Of a stretch of 64,000 nucleotides of DNA, positions 26,170-34,957 are shown in pieces. Position 1 is the stretch's first letter; each line of letters starts with the position of its first letter. The translations under genes were made by a program, and so were the position numbers. The notes beneath the pieces were generated by a model that saw only the letters and a program-made list of their open reading frames with translations, did not search any database and was not told the DNA's origin. Source of the stretch: Falsiroseomonas sp. (lineage in GTDB: Bacteria > Pseudomonadota > Alphaproteobacteria > Acetobacterales > Acetobacteraceae); NCBI RefSeq assembly GCF_030695085.1, contig NZ_JAUYTS010000228.1:1-64000 (forward strand), read 5' to 3'.

Positions 26170-27237
26170 CTACACCACCATCGCCATCTGCTGCGGGTCG
26201 AACTCCATCCAGACCCGCTCGCCCACATCATGGATCTGCAAGGGCGGCGCGGTGGCGCGCAGCCGCAGGTCAGTGCCATCGGCGGTGACCACATAGTCCC
26301 ACGTCTCGCCGAGGAAAGTGCGCTGGGACACGACACCCTCCATCACCGGCGCGCCGCCCATGGGCGGCGTGCGGTGCAGGCCGATGCTCTGCGGCCGGAC
26401 CGAGACCAGGATATCGCCACCCGCCGCCGTGTCCGCCCCCGGCACCTGGCCGGCCCGCATGGCGATGCCGCCGAAGCCGATCTCGCCATTGCGAAGCTGC
26501 GCCGGCAGCAGGTTGGTGCGGCCGATGAAGCCGGCGACGAAGCGCGTACGCGGGCGGGTGTAGAGCATGTGCGGCGCATCCACCTGCTCGATCCGCCCGG
26601 CATTCATCACCGCGATGCGGTCGGATGTCGCCATCGCCTCCGACTGGTCATGCGTGACGTAGACGGTGGTGATGCGAAATTCGTCGTGCAGGCGGCGGAT
26701 CTCGAAACGCATCTCCTCGCGCAGGTTGGCGTCGAGGTTGGACAGCGGTTCATCCAGCAGCAGCACCGCGGGCTTCACCACGATGGCGCGGGCCAGCGCC
26801 ACGCGCTGCTGCTGGCCGCCCGAAAGCTCCGCCGGGTAGCGCGCCGCCAGATGGCCCATCTGGACCACCTCCAGAATCTCGGCCACCCGCCTGCGGGTTT
26901 CCTCGCCCGGCAGCTTCCGCAGCTTCAGGCCGAAGCCGACATTCTCCGCCACTGTCATGTTCGGCCAGATGGCGTAGCTCTGGAAGATCATGGACATGCC
27001 GCGCTTCTCGGGCGGCAGCACCGCGCCGGGGGCGGAGATCACCTGCCCATCGAGCGAGATGCTGCCGCCATTCGGATCGATGAAGCCCGCGATCATCCGC
27101 AGCGTGGTCGTCTTGCCGCAGCCGGAGGGGCCGAGCAGGGAGACGAACTCGCCTTCCTGCAAGGTCAGGTCGATGGAATCCACCACCCGCAACGCGCCGT
27201 AGGCCTTGGTCAGCCCCTGGATCTGGAGACGCGACAT
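26170..27237 (-). CDS. ABC transporter ATPase (Fbp/Pot type)
   Basis: The 355-residue ATPase has Walker A GPSGCGKTT, Q-loop FQSYAIWPNMTV, signature LSGGQQQRVALARA, Walker B VLLLDEPLSNLD and switch YVTHDQSEA. A C-terminal TOBE-like beta region follows (ILVSVRPQSIGL, FLGETWDYVV). This matches ATPases of the ferric/spermidine/phosphonate-type importers. It lies 2 bp after the permease gene and serves the permease and the two binding proteins encoded upstream in the same operon. Confidence 0.93.
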   Translation of the reverse strand: MSRLQIQGLTKAYGALRVVDSIDLTLQEGEFVSLLGPSGCGKTTTLRMIAGFIDPNGGSISLDGQVISAPGAVLPPEKRGMSMIFQSYAIWPNMTVAENVGFGLKLRKLPGEETRRRVAEILEVVQMGHLAARYPAELSGGQQQRVALARAIVVKPAVLLLDEPLSNLDANLREEMRFEIRRLHDEFRITTVYVTHDQSEAMATSDRIAVMNAGRIEQVDAPHMLYTRPRTRFVAGFIGRTNLLPAQLRNGEIGFGGIAMRAGQVPGADTAAGGDILVSVRPQSIGLHRTPPMGGAPVMEGVVSQRTFLGETWDYVVTADGTDLRLRATAPPLQIHDVGERVWMEFDPQQMAMVV

Positions 27238-27239
27238 CC

Positions 27240-28982
27240 TCAGTTTCTCCGCAGCATGAAGTCACGCCCGACCAGCTTCATGCCGATCCCGACGAAGACC
27301 ATCGTCACCACCAGCAGAATTCCGCCGAAGGCCGCAAGCACCTCGAAATTGCCCGCCTCGCTGAGGTCGTACAACAGCACCGACATGGTCCGCGTGCGTG
27401 GACCGACCAGGAAGATCGCCGCCGACAATTCGCGCGAGGCGACGATGAACACGATCAGCCAGCCGCCCAGCAGCGATTTCCGTACCAGCGGTGCCGTCAC
27501 CATCCAGATGGCGTGCAGCCGACCGCTGCCCAGGATGCGCGCCGCCTCCTCCATCTCCGGATGCACGGCGCGTATCGCGGAGGCGGAGTTGGCGTAGGCA
27601 ATGGGCAGGAAGCGCGCCGCGAAGGCCAGGATGATGATGGTCGCGGTGCCGTACAGCGCGAAGGGCGGCGAGGCATAGGCGGCGTAGAAGCCGATCGCCA
27701 TGACGATGCCGGGGATGACGAAGGGCGCCATCGCCATGAAGCCCAGCGCATCCCCGAAGGGCACCAGCCTGCGGTTGACGATGTAGGCGATCAGCAGGGC
27801 CAGCACCACGGCGATGGAGGCGGCCGAGGCCGAGAACCAGATCGTGTTCCAGATCGAGGTCATCGCCATGTCGTGTTCGAAGATCAGCAGGCGGTAATTC
27901 GCCAGCGTCAGATTGTCCCACGCCAGGCCGCGCCCCCAGGCCTTGGCGAAGCTCGCCTGCAGCAGCACGAACAGCGGCGCGATCACCGCCATCAGCCCCA
28001 CCGCGGCGCACCAGGCAAAGGCCGCCCAGCGCCAGGGGCCGAGCTTGATCGGCCGCCGCTCCCCGCCCTTGCCGGTCTGCGAGACATAGCCCTTGCGCGC
28101 CAGCATCAGCTTCTGCACCACGATCATGCCGGCCGTGATCAGCAGCAGCGGCATGGCATAGGCGGCCGCAACCTCCACCCGCACCGGATATTCGAAGAAC
28201 TGCCAGAGCTGCGTCGTCACCACATTGATACGCGCCGGGATGCCGATGATGGCCGGCGTGCCGAACAGCGCGATGGCTTCCAGGAAGACGATGATGAAGC
28301 CGGCCATGATCGCCGGCCAGACCAGCGGAATCGAGACCTTCCGCATCGCCGTCCAGGTGCCGGCGCCGAGGATGTTGGCGGCGTCCTCCATCTCGGAGGA
28401 GACGAGATCCAGCGCTGATTTCACGAAGATGAAGACCAGCGGGAAGGAGTTCAGCGCGATCACCAGCGCCATGCCGCTGAAGGTGTAGATATTGAACAGC
28501 GGGTCCTGCAACCCGGTCACCGCGCGCCAGGCAATGTTGAGAAAGCCGCTATTCGGCCCGGCCAGCAGGATCCAGCCGATCGCGGACAGGTAGGGTGGCA
28601 GGATGAAGGCGCCCAGCACGACCGCCCAGGTCAGCCCCTTGAACGGCATGTCGGTGCGGGAGACGGCCCAGGCCATCGGCACGGCCATCACCACCGCCAT
28701 GCTGGCCGAAAGCAGGCCGAGCAGCAGCGAGTTGACCAGCGCATCCACGTAACGTGGCCGACCATAGGCCGCGACGTAGTTCATCAGCGTGAATTCGCCG
28801 GTGCCGCGCGTCTCGAAGCTCACCACCAGCAGCTTGCCGAGCGGAAAGGCAACGAGGAACAGCAGGATCGCGATCAGTGCGACCCACAGCAGCATCACCG
28901 GCTCGAACCGTGCGAAGCGGCCACTGCGCCGGGCCTGAACCGGCCCGGCCTGCGCGTGCGGAAGTGCGGGAGCTTCGCTCAT
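27240..28982 (-). CDS. Double-length ABC permease (FbpB type)
   Basis: The 580-residue inner-membrane protein contains two fused permease halves with roughly 12 helices. Each half has an EAA-type loop: SSEMEDAANILGAGTWTAMRKVSIPLVWPAI in the first and HPEMEEAARILGSGRLHAIWMVTAPLVRKSL in the second. This fusion is typical of ferric and related (phosphonate, organic anion) importers and needs one ATPase dimer. It starts 12 bp after the second binding-protein gene. Nothing here proves iron as the substrate. Confidence 0.93.
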   Translation of the reverse strand: MSEAPALPHAQAGPVQARRSGRFARFEPVMLLWVALIAILLFLVAFPLGKLLVVSFETRGTGEFTLMNYVAAYGRPRYVDALVNSLLLGLLSASMAVVMAVPMAWAVSRTDMPFKGLTWAVVLGAFILPPYLSAIGWILLAGPNSGFLNIAWRAVTGLQDPLFNIYTFSGMALVIALNSFPLVFIFVKSALDLVSSEMEDAANILGAGTWTAMRKVSIPLVWPAIMAGFIIVFLEAIALFGTPAIIGIPARINVVTTQLWQFFEYPVRVEVAAAYAMPLLLITAGMIVVQKLMLARKGYVSQTGKGGERRPIKLGPWRWAAFAWCAAVGLMAVIAPLFVLLQASFAKAWGRGLAWDNLTLANYRLLIFEHDMAMTSIWNTIWFSASAASIAVVLALLIAYIVNRRLVPFGDALGFMAMAPFVIPGIVMAIGFYAAYASPPFALYGTATIIILAFAARFLPIAYANSASAIRAVHPEMEEAARILGSGRLHAIWMVTAPLVRKSLLGGWLIVFIVASRELSAAIFLVGPRTRTMSVLLYDLSEAGNFEVLAAFGGILLVVTMVFVGIGMKLVGRDFMLRRN

Positions 28983-28994
28983 CGGGATGCCCGA

Positions 28995-30059
28995 TCAAAC
29001 GCCGAAAGTGTCACGCCACAGCTCCCGCACCTCGGTCATTTCGTTCTGTACCTGGCGTGGCGTCGGCGTGATGGTCTTGATTTCATCCAGCGGGCGGGAG
29101 CCCTCCGGCGGCGGCACTTCCGGCCGCAGCGATTCGGCACGGAATTCCCGCACCGCCCGCGAATAGGCCGGGCCGCAGACGAATTCCATGAAGAGCTTCG
29201 CGGCATTCGGCTTCGGTGCATTGGCGATCGCGGCGCTCGGCGCCGGCACCAGCAGGGTACCATCGGTCGGGTAGATCAGCGCCAGCGGATTGCCGCGGGA
29301 GATGCTGAACAGCGTGGAGGCCGAGGGGATGCCGACGCCGACGATACGCTCGCCGGCATTCAGCGTGGTCACCGGGTCGCCGGCCGAACGCCCGATCTGC
29401 GGCTTGTTGCGCTCGAACTCACGGAAGAAGCCCACGCCATACATGGCCTTCATCATGATGGCCCAGTTGCCGATGGCGCCGCTGAAGCCCGGATGGCCGA
29501 CCGCCATCTTGTCCTTCCATTTCGGGTCGGTCAGCTCACGCCAGCTTTTCGGCGCATCCGCCTCGCTCAACTGATCGGTGCGGCGGGCGAGCATGTACAG
29601 AGCAAGGTAGGTGATCTGGAAATGCCCGTCCGGATCCGCCGCGTCGCGTGCCGCCTTCACCATGCCGGCGGCATTCTCCGGCTTGTAGGCCATCAGCCGG
29701 TTCTCACCCTTCAGGTAGGTGAAATGGCTGTAGTCGGTCGAGCTGAACACGTCGCATTGCGCGACGCGCGCACGCGCATCCTGCGACAGCCGCTGGAAGG
29801 CGACCTGCGATGTGCTGCGGACCACGCTGCAGCGCACGCCGGGGTAGCGTTCGGTGAAGGCGCGGCCGATCGCCTCCGACGGTTCGGCCTGAAGCTGGCC
29901 CGTGTACCAGGTCAGTTCCCCTTCGCGCTGCGCTGCCTCATACAGCTGGCGTTCATGCGCCGGCATATCCTGCGCCGCGGCGCGACGCGCGGGCAGGATG
30001 GCGGCGGCCGCAAGGGCTGTGGTGGTGCCGAGCAGGCCCCGCTTGGTGATACCGGTCAT
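28995..30059 (-). CDS. ABC substrate-binding protein, second of a tandem pair
   Basis: This 354-residue FbpA/PotD-like protein has a Tat/Sec-type signal (MTGITKRGLLGTTTALAAAAILPARRAAA) and a mature part opening with PAHERQLYEAAQREGELTWYTGQ. Shared marks with its upstream neighbour are RYPGVRCSVVRSTSQVAFQRLSQDAR, AQCDVFSSTDYSHF, SEADAPKSWRELTDPKWKDKMAVGHPGFSGAIG and AKLFMEF. The adjacent Tyr pair of ferric-binding proteins is not seen, which argues against iron. Co-transcription with a CoA transferase and crotonase points to an organic acid. Confidence 0.9.
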   Translation of the reverse strand: MTGITKRGLLGTTTALAAAAILPARRAAAQDMPAHERQLYEAAQREGELTWYTGQLQAEPSEAIGRAFTERYPGVRCSVVRSTSQVAFQRLSQDARARVAQCDVFSSTDYSHFTYLKGENRLMAYKPENAAGMVKAARDAADPDGHFQITYLALYMLARRTDQLSEADAPKSWRELTDPKWKDKMAVGHPGFSGAIGNWAIMMKAMYGVGFFREFERNKPQIGRSAGDPVTTLNAGERIVGVGIPSASTLFSISRGNPLALIYPTDGTLLVPAPSAAIANAPKPNAAKLFMEFVCGPAYSRAVREFRAESLRPEVPPPEGSRPLDEIKTITPTPRQVQNEMTEVRELWRDTFGV

Positions 30060-30089
30060 GTGTTCACTCCCTCGATTTCTTTTGCTGCG

Positions 30090-31148
30090 TCAAATGCCGA
30101 ACGTGTCGCGCCAGGCTTCCCGCACTTCGGGCACGCCCTTCTCCTGTTCCTCCAGGCTCGGCGCCAGCAGGGTCACATCGGCCAGCGGCCTGCCGCCCTC
30201 GGGCGGCGGCACGTCCGCGCGCAGCGGCTCGTTGAAGGTTCTCCGCACCGTCTCGGAAAGCCCCTTGCCGGCCTGGAATTCCATGAAAAGCTTGGCCGCG
30301 TTCGGGTGCGGCGCATTGGCGATGATGGCGGAAGGCGAGATCGCCGCCAGCACGCCCTCGGTCGGGTAGATCAGGCGCAGCGGGTTGCCGCGAGAGATCG
30401 CCAGCTGCGTGGTGCCCACCGGCACGCACAGCCCGACCGAACGCTCGCCCGCATTCAGCGTGGTGACCGGGTCCTGGCTCGACCGGCCGATCTGCGGATT
30501 GTTGCGCTCCAGCCGCGTGAAGTAGTCCCAGCCATACATCTTCCGCATCTGCACGGCCCAGACGCCGATGGCGCCGCTGAAGCCGGGATGGCCGACCGCC
30601 AGCTTGTCCTTCCACTTCGGGTCCAACGCATCCTGCCAGCTTTTCGGCGCATCCGCCTCACTGACCAGACGCGTGTTGTGCGTCATCAGGAACAGGCCGA
30701 GGAAGCTGGTGTGGAAGTAGTTGTCCGGATCCGCGTTCTGAATCGCCGGCAGCAGGCCCGCGGCATTCTCCGGCCGGAACTGCATCAGCCGGCCCTCGCG
30801 CTTCAGCTGCACGAAATGGCCGGAATTGGTCGAGCTGAACACGTCGCATTGCGCGACATTGGCGCGCGCATCCTGCGACAGGCGCTGGAACGCGACCTGC
30901 GACGTGCTGCGCACCACATTGCAGCGCACGCCAGGGTAGCGTTCGTTGAAGGCGCGGCCGATCGCCTCCGAGGTTTCGGCATTGTACTGGCCGGAATACC
31001 AGGTGATCTCGCCCTCTCGACGCGCAGCCTCGTAAAGCTGGCGCTCATGCGAAGGCAGGTCCTGCGCCGCCGCGCGGAAGGCCGCACCGCCACCGAGGGC
31101 GATGCCGGTGGTGAGGGAAAGGATCTGGCGCTTGGTGAAGCCGCTCAT
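30090..31148 (-). CDS. ABC substrate-binding protein, first of a tandem pair
   Basis: This 352-residue paralogue of the next gene is clearly a tandem duplicate. It shares RYPGVRCNVVRSTSQVAFQRLSQDAR, AQCDVFSSTNSGHF, SEADAPKSWQDALDPKWKDKLAVGHPGFSGAIG and the ending EVREAWRDTFGI. ATG 31148 starts the signal peptide MSGFTKRQILSLTTGIALGGGAAFRAAA; an earlier in-frame start is inside the gap. Divergence lies mostly in the middle (QFRPENAAGLLPA, LGLFLMTHNT), where ligand contacts would be expected, so the two may bind different but related acids. No adjacent Tyr pair is visible. Confidence 0.9.
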   Translation of the reverse strand: MSGFTKRQILSLTTGIALGGGAAFRAAAQDLPSHERQLYEAARREGEITWYSGQYNAETSEAIGRAFNERYPGVRCNVVRSTSQVAFQRLSQDARANVAQCDVFSSTNSGHFVQLKREGRLMQFRPENAAGLLPAIQNADPDNYFHTSFLGLFLMTHNTRLVSEADAPKSWQDALDPKWKDKLAVGHPGFSGAIGVWAVQMRKMYGWDYFTRLERNNPQIGRSSQDPVTTLNAGERSVGLCVPVGTTQLAISRGNPLRLIYPTEGVLAAISPSAIIANAPHPNAAKLFMEFQAGKGLSETVRRTFNEPLRADVPPPEGGRPLADVTLLAPSLEEQEKGVPEVREAWRDTFGI

Positions 31149-31192
31149 TGTTGTTTCCTCCCGAGGGCCGGCACAGGTTTGGTGCCGGTTGT

Positions 31193-32002
31193 TCAAGCTC
31201 CGTTGAAGGTGGGCGGCCGTTTCGCCATGAAGGCGGCACGCCCTTCGGCGTAGTCGGCGCTGTCGAAGCAGGCACGGTACAGCGCCTCGAACCGGGATTG
31301 GTCGATCTGCGACGGTTCCCCGGCAATCTGGTCGATCCCCTCCTTCGAGGCGCGGATCGAAAGCGGCGCGTTGCGCGCGATGGTCATTGCCATCTCCCGC
31401 ACCACGGTCTCAAGCTGGTCCACCGGCACCACGCGGTTCACAAGGCCAGCACGCAAGGCTTCCTGGGCATCGAGGAAGCGGCCGGTGAACATGATCTCCT
31501 TCGCCATGGCCGGCCCCACCAGCGAGACCAGCCGGCGCAGGCTGTGCCAGGCATAGGCGACGCCGAGCTTGGCGGCGGGAATGCCGAAGCGGCCATCCTC
31601 CGCGGTGATGCGGATATCGGCGACCATCGCCGTGGCGCAGCCACCGCCGATGCAGAAGCCGTTGACCATGGCGATCAGTGGCTTGCCGAGTTCCTCCAGC
31701 GCCTTGCGCGCGGCGGCGGAGACGGCGGAATATTTCGCCTCGGCCTCCGCACTGTCACGCAGCTTCTCGAACTGGCTGATATCGGCGCCGGAGGCGAAGG
31801 CCTTGCCGCCGGCGCCATGCATGACGACGACGCGCACGGCCGGGTCCTGCGCGAAGCGCTGCGCCGCCGCGGCCACCGCCTCCCACATCTCCAGCGAAAT
31901 GGCGTTGCGTTTTTCCGGCTGGTTGAAGGTGAGCCAGCCAATGCCGTCCTCGATCCGCGCCAGGATCTTCGGCGTGCTGAGGTTCAGGGTCATGCCGTCC
32001 AT
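31193..32002 (-). CDS. Crotonase-superfamily protein without the hydratase glutamates
   Basis: The 269-residue protein has the enoyl-CoA hydratase/isomerase fold with the oxyanion-hole segments KAFASGADISQF and the helix start NGFCIGGGCATAM. In classical hydratases GGGCELA and QPEI hold the two catalytic Glu residues. Here the matching positions are Ala123 (GCATA) and Ala143 (GIPAAKLG), and the following GxGGT is AYAWHS. It is therefore unlikely to be a simple hydratase. It may be an isomerase, hydrolase, lyase or decarboxylase of the superfamily. It sits 9 bp after the CoA transferase gene and 44 bp before the binding-protein gene in the operon. Confidence 0.85.
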   Translation of the reverse strand: MDGMTLNLSTPKILARIEDGIGWLTFNQPEKRNAISLEMWEAVAAAAQRFAQDPAVRVVVMHGAGGKAFASGADISQFEKLRDSAEAEAKYSAVSAAARKALEELGKPLIAMVNGFCIGGGCATAMVADIRITAEDGRFGIPAAKLGVAYAWHSLRRLVSLVGPAMAKEIMFTGRFLDAQEALRAGLVNRVVPVDQLETVVREMAMTIARNAPLSIRASKEGIDQIAGEPSQIDQSRFEALYRACFDSADYAEGRAAFMAKRPPTFNGA

Positions 32003-32011
32003 GGGGCGCTC

Positions 32012-33211
32012 CTATTGCACCACGCGCGCGGCGCGCAGGCGGGCGATGGCATCGGGGGAATGGCCGAGCTCGGCGAGGACGGCATCGGTGTGCTGGCCGG
32101 CATCCGGCGTCGCATCGCGGATGTTCCACGCGACATCGGACATGTTGATCGGGTTGCGAACCAGCTTCTGGTCGCCGAGGCGCGGATGCGCCACCGGCTT
32201 GGCCATCTCCAGATGCTGCACCTGGGGATCACCGAAGGTCTGGTCGATGGTGTTGATCGGGCCGCAGGGAATGCCGGCGGGGTCGAGTATCTCGATCCAG
32301 TGCAGGCTTGGCTTGGTGCGCGTGATCTCGGCAATGGCTTCGTTGATCGCGGCGCGATCGGCGGAGCGGCCATCGCGCGTATCCCAGCCCTGCCGCGTCT
32401 TCCATTCCGGCCGTTCCAGCGCGTCGCAGAAGCGTTCCCACATGCGGGGAGAGGACGCGGCGAGCGCGATGGGGCGGTCGGCGGTGGGATAGACGCCGGT
32501 GGGGATGGAGGTGGGATGGTCGTTGCCCGCCTGGCCCGCCACCTGGTTTGCCAGCAGCCAGCGGCTGGCCTGGAAATCCAGCATGAAGACCATGGATTCC
32601 AGCAGGCTGGTATGCACCCACCGCCCGCGTCCCGTCTTGGTGCGATCGAACAGCGCCATCATGATGGCCAGCGCCAGCAGATTGCCCGCTGTGAGGTCCG
32701 CGATCGGGATGCCGACGCGCACCAGCCCCGCCCCCGGCACGCCGGTGATGGACATCAGCCCGCCCATGCCCTGCGCGATCTGATCGACGCCGGCGCGGTG
32801 CCCATACGGCCCGTCCTGCCCGAAGCCGGAGATGGAGCCATAGACGATGCGCGGATTGACCTTGCTGACGCTGGCATAATCCACGCCGAGGCGGAATTTC
32901 ACCGCTGCGCGCATATTCTCCACCACCACATCGGCGGTCTTCGCCAGCTCGAAGAAAATCGCCCGGCCCTGTTCCGTCTTCAGGTCGATCTGCATGGCGC
33001 GCTTGTTGCGGTGCAGATTCTGGTAGTCGAAGCCATCCTGGTCGCCGGTGATGTCGCCGGCATCGGCGGAGGGTGGTGCGACGCGGATCACCTCCGCCCC
33101 CCAATCCGCCAGGTGGCGCACGCAGGTCGGACCCGCACGGGCCACGGTAAGGTCGATGACGCGCAGGCCCGAAAGGGGCAGGGCGGTGGTGGCGGGCGCT
33201 GCATCGCTCAT
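32012..33211 (-). CDS. Family III (CaiB/BaiF) CoA transferase 2
   Basis: The 399-residue protein has the family opening LSGLRVIDLTVARAGPTCVRHLADWGAEVIRVAPP, a NLHRNKRAMQIDLKTEQGR segment, and HRAGVDQIAQGMGGLMSITG, where D154-region Asp is the probable acyl-transfer residue. The C-terminal half has IPCGPINTIDQTFGDPQV and RLGDQKLVRNPI. ATG 33211 (MSDAAPATTALP) is preferred over an upstream in-frame start. It is the first gene of the leftward operon, divergent from a GntR gene, and would attach CoA to the acid brought in by the ABC importer downstream. That pairing is inferred. Confidence 0.9.
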   Translation of the reverse strand: MSDAAPATTALPLSGLRVIDLTVARAGPTCVRHLADWGAEVIRVAPPSADAGDITGDQDGFDYQNLHRNKRAMQIDLKTEQGRAIFFELAKTADVVVENMRAAVKFRLGVDYASVSKVNPRIVYGSISGFGQDGPYGHRAGVDQIAQGMGGLMSITGVPGAGLVRVGIPIADLTAGNLLALAIMMALFDRTKTGRGRWVHTSLLESMVFMLDFQASRWLLANQVAGQAGNDHPTSIPTGVYPTADRPIALAASSPRMWERFCDALERPEWKTRQGWDTRDGRSADRAAINEAIAEITRTKPSLHWIEILDPAGIPCGPINTIDQTFGDPQVQHLEMAKPVAHPRLGDQKLVRNPINMSDVAWNIRDATPDAGQHTDAVLAELGHSPDAIARLRAARVVQ

Positions 33212-33341
33212 GCGCGGCGCAGCCCTTCCCGATGCCTGCAGCACCGCTTGGCGGTGGTGAACATCGACGTCCTCCCGAACGCTGTTTTTCTCCGTGCAAT
33301 CACCTTGTCAGGCTCGAGGGAAACTGTAAACACTTTATCCC

Positions 33342-34130
33342 ATGGCAGATGCACCAGCGCTTCTGACGCTGCCCGCCGCGCCGGCAAAGGCCGCGCGCCA
33401 TGCTGCGCTGCACAGTGATGCGACACGGGCGAGAAGGCCTGCCGGGCGCGCACGCCGGCCGCAGGCGCTGGGCATCGACGTGGCGCGGCAGATCGAGGCG
33501 CTGATCCTGGCCGGGACGTTGCGCGCTGGCGAAAGGCTGAATGAGGTGGCGCTGGCACGCAGTCTCGGCGTAAGCCGCGGCCCGGTGCGCGAAGCGGCGC
33601 GAGCGCTGGAGAAGACCGGCCTCGTCACCGTCATCATGAACCGCGGCGCTTTCGTCCGCACCTTAAGCCTCGATGAGGCAATGGAGATCTACGAGATCAA
33701 CGCGGCGCTGTTCGGCCTCGCCGCCGCCCGCGCCGCCACGTTGCTGGTGCCCGCACAGGGGCTCGTGTTGCGGATGATGGTGGATGCGATGGATCGCACG
33801 ATCGCCCATGGCAACCGCGACGGCTTCTTCCAGCTCAACTCCGATTTCCACGCCTTCATCCTGGCCTGCAGCCGGAACCGGGAAGCCGCCGTGCTGTACC
33901 GGCAGTTGACGCACAAGCTGATGCTGTTGCGGCGGCGTTCCTTCGAGCGGCCAGGCCATATGCAGACCGCCAATCGCGAGCATCGCGCATTGATGGAAGC
34001 GATCCTGCGGGGTGAGGCGGCACAGGCGCGCAGCCTGGCCGAGGCCCACGCCCAGCGCGGCCGCGCGCGCTTCCTGCACGCCATCGGACACGCCGCACAA
34101 GACGGCACCATTTCGGAGGAAACACCATGA
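33342..34130 (+). CDS. GntR-family (FCD) transcriptional regulator
   Basis: The 262-residue regulator has an N-terminal tail of about 40 residues and a winged helix (IDVARQIEALILAGTLRAGERLNEVALARSLGVSRGPVREAARALEKTGLV). A C-terminal FCD effector domain has FFQLNSDFHAFIL and NREHRALMEAILRGEAAQA, with metal-binding His/Asp pattern. FCD members answer to small organic acids. It is divergent from the CoA transferase operon (130-bp gap) and is coupled by ATGA to the next gene, so it may control both sides. Confidence 0.92.
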   Translation: MADAPALLTLPAAPAKAARHAALHSDATRARRPAGRARRPQALGIDVARQIEALILAGTLRAGERLNEVALARSLGVSRGPVREAARALEKTGLVTVIMNRGAFVRTLSLDEAMEIYEINAALFGLAAARAATLLVPAQGLVLRMMVDAMDRTIAHGNRDGFFQLNSDFHAFILACSRNREAAVLYRQLTHKLMLLRRRSFERPGHMQTANREHRALMEAILRGEAAQARSLAEAHAQRGRARFLHAIGHAAQDGTISEETP

Positions 34131-34957
34131 CCCTGCTGGAACGCATCGGCGTCGATGTCGGCCGCCGCCTGAAGCTGGAGGACGCCATCGCCTGGGCCGG
34201 CGCCAACAAGGTGCGCCATATCGACATCCAGCTCGACACCGGCGCCAACGCCGTCAACGCCTTCGATGCGGCGCGCGCCAAGGGTATCCGCGCGCTGCTG
34301 GACAAGCATGAGGTGCATCTCGGCCTGCACACGCTCTCCGCCGTCAATGTCGCGGAATACTCGCCCTTCCTGTCGGAGGCGGTGGACGCCTATATGCGCG
34401 CCTATATCGAGGCGATGCCGCTGCTCGGCGCCGGCTCCATCGTCGTGCATGCCGGCTACCACTTCACTGCGGATGTCGAGATGCGGATGCAGGCGGGGCT
34501 CGACCGCCTGAAGCGCATGGTGGAGCACGCGGAGAAGCACAAGGCGCTGCTGCTGCTGGAGAATTTGAACAAGGAGCCGGCGGATGCGGAGGTGCACTAC
34601 CTGGCGCACACCATGGAGGAATGGGCCTATTACTACGACGCCATCGACAGCCCCGCCTTCGCGCTGAGCTTCACCGCCAACCACGCGCATCTGATGCCCG
34701 ATGGCGTGGAGGGTTTCCTTGCGCGCATCCCGCTGCACCGGGTGGTGGAGGTGCGGCTGGCCGATTGCTGGCGCAACGGGCATGAGCAGCATCTGGTGCC
34801 CGGCCAAGGCGACTTCGATTTCGGCGACATGTTCCGACGCATCGAGGGCGCCGGCTTCAAGGGCCACTACATGAACGCCTTCGGCACGCTGGAAGATATG
34901 GAAAAGGCCCGCCACCGCCAGGTGGAAGCCGCCCGCGCGGCCGGCGTCGTCGCATGA
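34127..34957 (+). CDS. Sugar-phosphate isomerase/epimerase-like TIM barrel
   Basis: The 276-residue protein has the xylose-isomerase-like barrel of the AP endonuclease 2 family. It shows RHIDIQLDTGANAVNAF, HEVHLGLHTLSAVNVAEYSPF, GAGSIVVHAGYHF, ALLLLENLN with the metal Glu, SFTANHAHLMPDG and VVEVRLADCWRNGHEQHLVPGQGDFDF. The HxxPGxGxxDF ending is the usual metal-site signature of such isomerases. It overlaps the GntR gene and the enolase-superfamily gene by ATGA. A sugar-acid or polyol substrate is likely, but none can be named. Confidence 0.82.
   Translation: MTLLERIGVDVGRRLKLEDAIAWAGANKVRHIDIQLDTGANAVNAFDAARAKGIRALLDKHEVHLGLHTLSAVNVAEYSPFLSEAVDAYMRAYIEAMPLLGAGSIVVHAGYHFTADVEMRMQAGLDRLKRMVEHAEKHKALLLLENLNKEPADAEVHYLAHTMEEWAYYYDAIDSPAFALSFTANHAHLMPDGVEGFLARIPLHRVVEVRLADCWRNGHEQHLVPGQGDFDFGDMFRRIEGAGFKGHYMNAFGTLEDMEKARHRQVEAARAAGVVA

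Noticed and set aside
25576-27597. A 673-codon rightward open frame over the MFS and ABC ATPase genes
   Set aside because: It is antisense to clear genes with full motifs and has Arg/His/Gly-rich mirrored composition typical of GC-rich shadow frames.
28956-33418. Two rightward open frames of over 750 codons opposite the binding-protein, crotonase and CoA transferase genes
   Set aside because: They mirror conserved proteins on the other strand and show no recognisable domain.
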